From: Bin80 sp965207565
Lineage (GTDB): Bacteria > Bacteroidota > Rhodothermia > Rhodothermales > Bin80
Length of the DNA: 64,000 bases
Assembly: GCA_965207565.1 (NCBI GenBank)
Contig: CBDBMQ010000031.1
Coordinates: forward strand, 1 to 64,000
Direction: 5' to 3'
The translations under genes were made by a program, and so were the position numbers. Positions 55,116-63,003 of this stretch are shown in pieces (positions within the stretch are counted from its first letter, which is position 1; every line of letters starts with the position of its first letter). Under the pieces are notes generated by a model. It worked only from the letters and a program-made list of their open reading frames with translations. It was not told where the DNA came from and made no database searches.

Positions 55116-55672
55116 TTGGGTACTCGGCTTAACCTAAAACTGCCCAATTTCGGTTCAACATTCAGCGATATTCTTGCCCCATGACCAAACTAATCCCGAT
55201 GACTCGTCTTATCCTGCTTACTTACACAGGAGTGGATCTCGAAGAAAGACACGATTAAATGGTTACTCAAAATTACTGACTCCGCCCACCCAAATGACCT
55301 TTTGAAGGTTCTACCGCGAATGTTGTGGATCGAGGCCAAATCACGGTAGAATCCAAATCAATTCAAGTGGCACCAGGCCCGATCTCTCCGATGATCATAT
55401 AGCGTCGCCGGCTCGCCTGTCTCGGAATAAACCAACGTGCCCCCAGAATGCGAAATGTAGGCATTAGCCCGCTGCTGCTCATTCACCAGCATCTGATTAA
55501 CCTTTCAGTCGTGCTCTAATCCTAAGCAGTATCCCTCACTGCAGGAGAATCTTTTTCCATTAGTATATTTGGTTGAACTCCAAATTGATCATTCCATGCA
55601 AAATCGTGGTAGAACCCTTTTGGATATGTATATTTTGGGTTCCTGCAACTAATAACTATTCAGATAAACTTC
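55116..55672. other. intergenic region with a short coding relic
   Basis: 550 bp. On the minus strand 55505-55358 reads VNQMLVNEQQRANAYISHSGGTLVYSETGEPATLYDHRRDRAWCHLN and a stop: protein-like composition but no family recognised, and no complete gene around it. Probably the remnant of a lost gene. Nothing else seen. Confidence 0.3.
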
Positions 55673-56089
55673 ATGATTCGTTCTATTTGCCTATTCGCAG
55701 TTGTTGCCGTCTTTTTCGGATTTACAGCTCCGACAATCGCGCCATCAGGTTCAATCGGTACGGGACCTGGGCAGATCAGCCCGCGTAAAGCGTATGCACA
55801 GGGTAAATCGTTGACTTTCAAAGTATTGGCCTGCAAGGGATGCCCGATTGAGAAGTCCGAGTTGGACCGTGATCGGGCAATCAGCCTGGCCGCCAGCTTA
55901 GAGGCAATCTACGCCGGGGAAGAAACTGGATCGCCATATGACGAGGCGGTCAAAGGACTGTGCAGCCCAGACACAGAAGAAGATGATTGCGGTATCCGCA
56001 TGGAAGTCGTCCATTATTTTCTAACCCGCCGCTATAAGCTTCAAACTCCCATCCGTGGCATACAAAACGAGGTCATTGATGAAGGATAA
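55673..56089 (+). CDS. small exported protein of unknown function
   Basis: A 138-residue protein. MIRSICLFAVVAVFFGFTAPTIA is a signal-peptide-like start; a second possible cut site is RKAYAQ-G. The mature part has LTFKVLACKGCPIEKSELDRDRAISLAASLEAIYAG, a CxxC pair, and two more Cys (LCSPDTEEDDCGIR), which could form disulfides in the periplasm. Family not recognised. Its 3' end overlaps the next gene by 11 bp, so the two are co-translated and probably work together at the envelope. Confidence 0.6.
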   Translation: MIRSICLFAVVAVFFGFTAPTIAPSGSIGTGPGQISPRKAYAQGKSLTFKVLACKGCPIEKSELDRDRAISLAASLEAIYAGEETGSPYDEAVKGLCSPDTEEDDCGIRMEVVHYFLTRRYKLQTPIRGIQNEVIDEG

Positions 56090-57053
56090 CAAAAGCGAGG
56101 AAATCGCGTGCGCTCTGCGCGGGCTACTACTGCCTGCCTTCTTAAGCATGGTGCTATGGGGCCCATCACAGACGGCCCTTTCTCAGGGCACGCCATGGAT
56201 TGCGGAGCCCCGCACCGGTAGTGTCAGTGTTTCATATTATAATCAAAATGCTGAGAAGTTCTATCGGGGTACAGAAACCGTTAAAGGACCATTGGAGGCT
56301 ACAGGAGCAAGCCTGGGACAGAATACGGTGTGGATTCATGCCAACTATGCACTGAATGATGCGGTTGCTGTGGATCTGCAGACGGCCTGGGCAAAAAGCA
56401 ATGTGGATGGTGCGGTTGGCCCATCCGGTGGAGAAGAGAGCTACAGTGGACTATTCGATACCAACCTTTCCGTGACTTGGCGTTTTGTAGACGAATTGGT
56501 CAGCAGTAATGCACCCAGTATTGCGGCACGTGTTGCTTTAACAATCCCTGGCGGATACGACACTGGCTATATCAACTCGCTCGGAGATGGTGCCAGTGGA
56601 TTTGAGGGATCATTAATCGTTGGTAAGTTCTGGAATATGGTAGGGGCATCGGGAGAGATTGGCTACCGACACAGAGGATCCACTTCGGTAAACTCTAATG
56701 CAGTAGGTGCTGGTCAGGGCGGTGATGATGTTGATGTTCCTTCGGAGATATTTATGAACCTGTGGGTCTTTGTTCCCATTGGCAACCGTATAAGAGTAGG
56801 AGGCAACTACCGCATGGTGAATGCAACCTCGGGAATTGATATTGGTGGAACTGGTTTTTCACCAAGCCGGTTTCCCGGCTTGGAAGAAGATAGCCAAATT
56901 CTTGGCGGCCAGTTGTTTGCCGACCTGTTTGGCAGCACGAGCGCACATGCTTTTTTTGGAGGAGTTGTTGGAGGTCGTAACACGGCGGAATCTACCGTGT
57001 TCGGCATCGGTCTTAGCGTAGGATTGGGCGGTGGCTTTGGTGGTGGTCTATAA
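56079..57053 (+). CDS. predicted outer-membrane beta-barrel protein
   Basis: Start at the ATG overlapping the upstream stop (MKDNKSEEIACALRGLLLPAFLSMVLWGPSQTALSQ, signal peptide); 324 residues. The mature part is made of alternating polar/hydrophobic, Gly- and aromatic-rich strands (SVSVSYYNQNAEKFYRG, TVWIHANYALNDAVAVDLQTAWAKS, NLSVTWRFVDEL, IAARVALTIPGGYDTG, IRVGGNYRMVNATSG, AHAFFGGVVGGRNTAESTVFGIGLSVGLGGGFGGGL), typical of barrel proteins. Likely sits in the outer membrane with the small exported protein before it and the DUF547 protein after it. Function unknown. Confidence 0.65.
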   Translation: MKDNKSEEIACALRGLLLPAFLSMVLWGPSQTALSQGTPWIAEPRTGSVSVSYYNQNAEKFYRGTETVKGPLEATGASLGQNTVWIHANYALNDAVAVDLQTAWAKSNVDGAVGPSGGEESYSGLFDTNLSVTWRFVDELVSSNAPSIAARVALTIPGGYDTGYINSLGDGASGFEGSLIVGKFWNMVGASGEIGYRHRGSTSVNSNAVGAGQGGDDVDVPSEIFMNLWVFVPIGNRIRVGGNYRMVNATSGIDIGGTGFSPSRFPGLEEDSQILGGQLFADLFGSTSAHAFFGGVVGGRNTAESTVFGIGLSVGLGGGFGGGL

Positions 57054-57087
57054 TCACCACCAATAAGTTGACAACAGGTAGCTCTGA

Positions 57088-57963
57088 ATGCACATAAAAA
57101 CGATAAGGAGTAAGCGGACTCGGATAGATTCCGGGTTCCCTCAATTTGGAATTGGAGTCTTAGGATTGTTGATACTCACTGCTCCCCTGTCTTATGGACA
57201 GTCTACAGATAGTATTTGGGACAAATTTGATTCCGCGAATACCGCTACGATTGACCACTCCGACTGGCAAGTAATTCTGGACGCTTATCTGGTCACGGAT
57301 GATCCATCCGGCATACATCTTTTTGACTACCAGACACTCCAAGCAAACACAACAGATCGGCAGCGACTAAATCGATACCTCGAACATCTTCAGAAGTTGG
57401 ATCCTCGGCAATATGCACGAGATGTTCAGATGGCCTACTGGATCAACCTCTACAATGCGGTGACCATACGTGTCGTTGTAGATGCCTACCCCGTTGAATC
57501 AATTCTCCAGATCCACAATGGAGAAACCATTGATTCCGGGCCATGGAAAGATATCCATGCAACCGTAGCTGGAGTTCCCCTGACGCTAGACAATATTGAA
57601 CACGATATCCTGCGTCCGATCTGGCAGGACAATCGGATTCATTACGCAGTCAATTGCGCCAGCTTAGGATGTCCAAACCTGGCATCCGAGGCCTTCACTG
57701 CAGAGAACCTGGAGCGACTGATGGATGAATGCACGAAAGATTTTGTGAATCACCTGCGTGCAGTGGAATTCCTGGACGAGGCATTCGGGGTTACGTCAAG
57801 TCTGTATTTCTGGTACATGGAAGACTTTGGTGGTTCTGAGGAGGGTGTGCTGGCTCATCTGCAAAAGTATGCAGACGAGGACCTGGCAGAGCAGTTGAAA
57901 AGCTTTGATGGATCGCTTGATCATGAATATGACTGGCGTCTTAATGAGGCAGCTACTCAGTAG
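57088..57963 (+). CDS. DUF547 domain exported protein
   Basis: A 291-residue protein with a signal-type N-terminus (FGIGVLGLLILTAPLSYGQ). DUF547 features: YLEHLQKLDPRQYARDVQMAYWINLYNAVTIRVVVDAYPVESI, LDNIEHDILRPIWQDNRIHYAVNCASLGCPNLASEAFTAENL. The central Cys pair of NCASLGCP is the family hallmark, and the fold has been related to papain-like or transglutaminase-type proteins by others. 34 bp after the barrel gene, same strand. Biochemical role not established. Confidence 0.82.
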   Translation: MHIKTIRSKRTRIDSGFPQFGIGVLGLLILTAPLSYGQSTDSIWDKFDSANTATIDHSDWQVILDAYLVTDDPSGIHLFDYQTLQANTTDRQRLNRYLEHLQKLDPRQYARDVQMAYWINLYNAVTIRVVVDAYPVESILQIHNGETIDSGPWKDIHATVAGVPLTLDNIEHDILRPIWQDNRIHYAVNCASLGCPNLASEAFTAENLERLMDECTKDFVNHLRAVEFLDEAFGVTSSLYFWYMEDFGGSEEGVLAHLQKYADEDLAEQLKSFDGSLDHEYDWRLNEAATQ

Positions 57964-58053
57964 CGAGCATCACCCTATCGAAGCCTCTGATTCCCTTTTA
58001 TATACAGCTATATTCCCTCCGACTTAGAGATCCAAGGGGCCGATGGCTTGCCC

Positions 58054-59349
58054 CTATACATGATCGGACCTGGTGGATCTGCGTCTAAATATGTCATAGG
58101 ACAAGGCCAGTAAGATCAATCCATACTCCAACGGGCGCACCCAGTTTGGATGTGCAAATGGATGCATATCCATGTTGTCCAGATTCAATCCCGTGATATA
58201 CGATAACAGCACTGCAACCGATGCCGTCCACGCCCAGGCACTGGGACGGATCGCCGCAAAGGGCAGTAACCACAACAGGTACCAGGGATTGACGACCGGC
58301 CAGAGCGCAAACAGCCCGCCATAAATCCAATCGCCCCGAACAATTGTGCCAAGAGCCCTTTGCCTGTACACCAAATAGTAACTTCCTACTGCGATTGCAA
58401 GCACGAGGCTGCATATCATCCGAGCCGGCGAATTAGGTACCCAGGGCTTTAATAAACTGAACAAAGCAGCATTGAATTCCCATTCGCGGGTAAATACAAG
58501 AAGCGTCTCTAAATCTGTGCTGCCCTGCAATACGAAGGGCAAATAGATCAGTGCCAATGTTCCTGAAAAGAGCCCCCAGACACGTAAACGTGTACGCAAT
58601 AGAATAAACGGTACAACGAGCAAGGCAAGAATTTTAGCCCCCACAGCCAAAGCCAAAAAGACAGCAGCACCGTAAACCCTATCCCTTCGAGCCAGCACTA
58701 TGGCAGCAAGCACAAGAAATACAGCAACTCCATCAGGATGGGCGGTAAAGGCAATCTCCTTGATCACTAATGGATTCCATGCATAGAGCAATACTGCCGG
58801 TGCAGATGCCAATCGAAGTAACAGGCCTATGGTCATCAGATCGAAAAGGATCATGAGCACCTGCAATGCAGTGACACTGCCAGGCGCAAGTCCGTATCCC
58901 CCCAGAAAGACGAGTTGCGTCACCGGCCCATAGATCGTTGGCAATTCGGGGTAATTGATGCCATCCAGAATACGTTGAAACTGGTCCGGCACATTCATGT
59001 CCAGGAAAAAGGCTTCTGGAGCGATGCCGTAAGGTGTGCCGTCCTGAATGAAGCGAAAAGCATCCCACAAATACCTGTAAAAGTCGTCCTCGTAGAAGGG
59101 ACCGCCAATCAGGCCGCAGATCCGAAATATGATAGACCAGCCAATGAGCCGGGTCATAGATAATTTTTGGTCGGGATGACGACGGTAATAGGCATAAAGG
59201 ATAAACGTAATTACCGCAACACAGATAGAGAGCCCCAAGAACAGATGAAGAGAGGGATCTCCAGAAGTTTGAGTGATCCAGGAGAGTAGGCCATAGGCCA
59301 GTAAACATGCAAAACCCGCTACATCAATTGGAGAAATAGATCGCATCAA
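58054..59349 (-). CDS. polytopic GT-C-type glycosyltransferase (GT87/DUF2029-like)
   Basis: A 431-residue protein with about eleven membrane helices. GGPFYEDDFYRYLWDAFRFIQDGTPYGIAPEAFF carries the acidic ED/DD motif in the first large periplasmic loop, as in polyprenyl-phosphate-sugar-dependent transferases. YAWNPLVIKEIAFTAHPDGVAVFLVLAAIVLARRDR and WPVVNPWYLLWLLPF are also typical of this group. Likely transfers a hexose or mannose to a lipid or glycan on the periplasmic side. No sugar-biosynthesis genes adjoin it. Confidence 0.72.
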   Translation of the reverse strand: MMRSISPIDVAGFACLLAYGLLSWITQTSGDPSLHLFLGLSICVAVITFILYAYYRRHPDQKLSMTRLIGWSIIFRICGLIGGPFYEDDFYRYLWDAFRFIQDGTPYGIAPEAFFLDMNVPDQFQRILDGINYPELPTIYGPVTQLVFLGGYGLAPGSVTALQVLMILFDLMTIGLLLRLASAPAVLLYAWNPLVIKEIAFTAHPDGVAVFLVLAAIVLARRDRVYGAAVFLALAVGAKILALLVVPFILLRTRLRVWGLFSGTLALIYLPFVLQGSTDLETLLVFTREWEFNAALFSLLKPWVPNSPARMICSLVLAIAVGSYYLVYRQRALGTIVRGDWIYGGLFALWPVVNPWYLLWLLPFAAIRPSAWAWTASVAVLLSYITGLNLDNMDMHPFAHPNWVRPLEYGLILLALSYDIFRRRSTRSDHV

Positions 59350-59599
59350 TCTCTACAGGGGAGAAAGGACATAGCCAGTATGACGCTTCTGACCTAAATG
59401 CCGAAAGGTAGACATGACCTCGTACCTGCCTAATGTGAAAGCCTGAAAACTCATGCGCGGCAGCCCATGATGTAATGACACTTTAATCGTCATGACGTGA
59501 CAAGACCAACCCAAAAATAATACATGGAACGAAACATACTGATCGGGATGATGACAACCCCATCTCCAAAATTTTGGACTACCATACAATATTTTGAAG

Positions 59600-59607
59600 T
59601 ATACTTA
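59600..59607. repeat. 8-bp direct repeat TATACTTA, left flank of TnpB element
   Basis: Identical to TATACTTA at 62974-62981. With the ISAzo13-type insertion (59608-61525 plus one TTA copy) removed, this octamer directly abuts the left 13-bp inverted repeat of the TnpB element. It therefore looks like a target-site duplication. Confidence 0.6.
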
Positions 59608-61525
59608 GGGCTGGCGAAAAAATAAATTAGTCCACTAATCCTGCTATTTTCTATTCTTGAGTCTCTTTCTCCCCGTGTAATCTGGAGACTTCCCTCAATT
59701 ATTCTTCGCTTTTGGCCAGAAGCTTCGATCTAGTCCAATTTTTTGTCGGTTTGCTTTTAAATGCTTATATTTATACTTTAACATTTTTACTAAAAACTTT
59801 CCCATGTCACGCAGAACTTTGAAAATCAATCTCGTGAAGAAACTCATCCGGAAACAAACGGTCGTTACCTTTGCCGAGGTCTGCGCTGCACTCGACCCCG
59901 TCTGTGATCTCACGGTGCACCAGGTCATGACCCAGGCAGGTTGCCGAACCAGCTATTCTCACAATGGCCGCTATTACACCTTGGATGAACTCGTAGAGTT
60001 TGACCAGAATGGCCTCTGGTCGTACAACGAGATTCGTTTTTCCCGAGAGGGTACGCTGACTTCCACGCTGACCGCATTGATTGAACAATCTTCCGCGGGA
60101 CTATTTGCGCGGGATCTCCAATCCATTGTAAAGGTGGATGTACTGGTTACCTTGACCCGTTTAAGTCAAGAAGATCGTGTTTCAAGAAAAAAAGTAGGAC
60201 GGCGTTATCTGTATATTTCCAAGGATCCCGGTACACGGCGGCGGCAACGACGCAAGAAGGAAGAATTGTCTTTGGGTTGGAATGACACCATGGCAAAGGG
60301 GACCCGGACGCTGGTGAACACCCTAAATGAGAAGCAACGGCGATTATTCGCTGGATGGTTTTCGCTTCGTGTGGGTCGTGGAGGGGATCGGCGAGTTTCT
60401 AAAGTACTGGGGATGGCCCGTGCCACGGTCACCAAAGGTCGGCGGCAGCTTTTGGCTGGAGATTTTGAGGAGAAACGAATCCGTAAAGCCGGTGGTGGGC
60501 GCAAATCCATCGAAAAAAAAAGCCTGAAGTGATTGAGTTCATTCAGAATGAGATGGAGTGTGATACTGCGGGAGACCCATTTACTGGGCAGCGATGGTAT
60601 CGGCGAACGACACACTTGATTGCCTCGGCACTCACAAGGCTCGGGATTCCCATGAGTGACCGCACCGTGAGTCGAATTCTGAAGTCACTGGGATTTGCGC
60701 TACGGGTGAACCACAAGCAGTTGTCTGCACGCAAACATCCAGACCGGAATCTCCAATTCAGAATCATTGCGATGCTTCGAACGATCTTCACTCACCGGGG
60801 CTGTCCTATCATCAGCGTAGATACCAAGAAGAAAGAACTGATCGGTCTGTTTCGGAATGCGGGGACCTATTGGAGGCGTACTCCGCATCTCGTCAATGAT
60901 CATGACTTCCGATCTCTGGCCGACGGCATTGCAATCCCGTACGGAATCTATGATCTTATGGCAAATACGGGAGCATTCTATGTGGGACTCTCCCATGATA
61001 CGCCCGAATTCTCGGTAGACTGTACCGCGACTTGGTGGGGGGAACTCGGGCGGCACCTCTATCGAGATGCCAACGAACTTTTAATTCTAGCCGATAGTGG
61101 AGGAAGCAATGGATGCCATCCGCGCGCCTGGAAATACTTCCTCCAACATAAACTTGCCAATCCATTTAATCTCACGGTCACCGTGGCTCATTATCCCAGT
61201 GGGGCCTCTAAATGGAATCCGATTGAACACCGCGTCTTTAGCGAGGTATCCAAGAGTTGGGCAGGGATCCCGCTTAAATCCCTTGATACCATGCTCAATT
61301 GTCTCAATACCACAACCACACAGACAGGACTTACCGTCACGGCAGAATTGATAGAACGCGAATACGAACGAGGGATCAAAATCAGCGAAGATGAAATGAG
61401 TCATCTCAATCTGGAGTACAATGAGACCTTACCGCGATGGAACTACATCATTAAACCCCAGATATTCGACCAATTAGCTCCACTTTCCCGTGAATTGACA
61501 GGATAATTTATTTTTTCGCCAGCCC
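59608..61525 (+). mobile_element. ISAzo13-family insertion sequence (complete)
   Basis: 1918 bp. Terminal inverted repeats GGGCTGGCGAAAAAATAAAT at 59608 and its reverse complement ending at 61525, continuing for ~25 bp with one extra base on the left. It is flanked by the 3-bp direct repeat TTA (59605-59607 and 61526-61528). It encodes a two-frame transposase and is inserted exactly at the left edge of a TnpB element. Confidence 0.88.
59804..61506 (+). CDS. ISAzo13-type transposase, two frames joined by -1 slip at A9
   Basis: Frame 1 (59804-60532) has a ~150-residue leading region (MSRRTLKINLVKKLIRKQTVVTFAEVCAALD...VGRRYLYISKDP) that looks like a separate winged-helix-type module. Then comes the ISAzo13 N-terminal HTH (LNEKQRRLFAGWFSLRVGRGGDRRVSKVLGMARATVTKGRRQLLAGD...KAGGGRKSIEKK). 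Frame 2 (60529-61506) has the catalytic part: ISVDTKKKELIGLFRNAG, LLILADSGGSNGCHPRAWK, HYPSGASKWNPIEHRVFSEVSKSW. The frames meet at nine A (60513-60521). A -1 slip on A-AAA-AAA yields EKKKPEVIEFIQNEM and one ~567-residue protein. The slip may be programmed, as in many IS, or an indel. Confidence 0.82.
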
Positions 61526-61528
61526 TTA

Positions 61529-62973
61529 GGGAATTATATACGTGTGTACCCTTGCCTGATGAACCTTCTGACCACTAAGGAGTATACGGATGCAATAGGA
61601 TGGACAGGCATCCACCCTATTGCTTACCATAACATCACGGATATTGATGCCATGCCCGTAAGGGATTCAAAGAAAAAGCAGACGGATTGTTCACAGACGC
61701 AATACGCGTACCGAAGCATCGTCTATCGGCTATTACCGGGAAGCCCAAGCAAGGCGAAGAAGCTTGCGGGATTGGCTGGCGCCTGCCGGTTCGTTTGGAA
61801 TACCATGCTGGCACAACAGAATAAAGCTTATGAAGCGTACGCCAAAGCAAAGGAGAACGAGTCCAAAGAGAAGCCTAAGCCTCCCTCCGTGAGCTTCTTT
61901 TCGCTTGGCAAACGATTCAAAGAGCTACGAGACAATGTGGATTGGTTACCTGAATACTCGTTTGCCATCGTTCGTTACACCTTGAAGTACCAAGCGGATG
62001 CGTGGCAGGCATTCTTCAAAGAAGGGAAGGGGAGACCGAAGTTCCATTCCCGACATGGCAGTACGTCTTCGTTCACGATTCCCGATGCCGTTAAGCTGAA
62101 GCTCGAGGATGGGAAGATGAAGCTACATATTCCCAAACTTGGCTACGTACAGATCCGGCGCAAAGGTGGCAACCCTTACCCTGATGGTATTGCTGTCAAG
62201 GCAGTCGTGAAGAAGCTGGCGGGCAAGTGGTATGTCACGGTCTGTTACAAGATCAAAGCACCGGAACTGCCGGATAATGGAGTTGCCACGGGGATTGACC
62301 GGAATTGCGGTCAGGTGGCTACCGTGTCGACCAGTGGAGACAGAGAGCTGATTCACCAGCCAAAGGTCAAACGGAAGACGGCACGATTACACCGGTATCA
62401 GCGAAAGCTGGCCCGGCAACAGAAAGGGTCCAATCGCAGGAAGCGAACGAAACTAAAGATTCAGAAAGCTCATCGGGTTATTGCGAACACCCGCAGGAAT
62501 GCGAATCATCAAGCAAGCAGGAAGATTGCAAATCATGCGTCCACATCCGTGTTGGAAGGATTGAAGATTGTGAACATGACGTCCAGTGCCAAAGGGACGA
62601 TAGAGAATCCAGGCACGAACGTTAAGCAGAAGTCCGGACTCAATAGTAGTATTTTAGGAACCGGTTGGGGGCAGCTGGATCAGATGCTGGAGTACAAATG
62701 TCGGCGTGTGATCAAAGTCCCTGCACAGTATACCAGCCAACGGTGTAACGCTTGCGGGTACACGGATAAAGACAATCGTAAGACTCAAAGCAAGTTCAAG
62801 TGTATGTCCTGTGGACATGCGGATCATGCCGACCTGAATGCGGCGGCAAATATATTGGCCTCCGGGATTGGGGCTGCTGCACGGCGAGGGGCGTTCTCAT
62901 TGGAGACCCCAAAGACCCGTGAAATGGATACAAGGAGGCCGCTTCATGCGGGGTACTCATGTATATAATTCCC
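61529..62973 (+). mobile_element. TnpB-only element bounded by 13-bp perfect inverted repeats
   Basis: GGGAATTATATAC (61529-61541) and GTATATAATTCCC (62961-62973) are exact inverted repeats; the TnpB stop codon lies within the right one. Outside them TATACTTA occurs at 62974-62981 and, across the ISAzo13 insertion, at 59600-59607. No tnpA is present. Inverted repeats and an 8-bp duplication are not expected for IS200/IS605 elements and point to mobilisation by a different transposase in trans. Confidence 0.65.
61652..62968 (+). CDS. tnpB: TnpB RNA-guided endonuclease-like protein
   Basis: Start preferred at the ATG giving MPVRDSKKKQTDCSQTQYAYRSIVYRLLPGSPSKAKKLAGLAGACRFVWNTMLAQQNKAYEAY; 438 residues. 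An earlier in-frame ATG would add 36 unconserved residues. RuvC-like sites: D in ATGIDRNCGQVATVS (usual GVDLG), E in ASTSVLEGLKIVNM, D in HADHADLNAAANIL. The zinc finger is CNACGYTDKDNRKTQSKFKCMSCGH. All three acidic residues and four Cys are present, so it may be active. Family knowledge: TnpB uses a reRNA made from the right end of the element to cut DNA next to a short motif and favours element retention. Length and motifs fit IS1341-type stand-alone TnpB. Confidence 0.85.
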   Translation: MPVRDSKKKQTDCSQTQYAYRSIVYRLLPGSPSKAKKLAGLAGACRFVWNTMLAQQNKAYEAYAKAKENESKEKPKPPSVSFFSLGKRFKELRDNVDWLPEYSFAIVRYTLKYQADAWQAFFKEGKGRPKFHSRHGSTSSFTIPDAVKLKLEDGKMKLHIPKLGYVQIRRKGGNPYPDGIAVKAVVKKLAGKWYVTVCYKIKAPELPDNGVATGIDRNCGQVATVSTSGDRELIHQPKVKRKTARLHRYQRKLARQQKGSNRRKRTKLKIQKAHRVIANTRRNANHQASRKIANHASTSVLEGLKIVNMTSSAKGTIENPGTNVKQKSGLNSSILGTGWGQLDQMLEYKCRRVIKVPAQYTSQRCNACGYTDKDNRKTQSKFKCMSCGHADHADLNAAANILASGIGAAARRGAFSLETPKTREMDTRRPLHAGYSCI

Positions 62974-62981
62974 TATACTTA
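62974..62981. repeat. 8-bp direct repeat TATACTTA, right flank of TnpB element
   Basis: Directly follows the right 13-bp inverted repeat; partner of 59600-59607. Confidence 0.6.
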
Positions 62982-63003
62982 CAGTGTTCACCCGCTAACA
63001 TAA

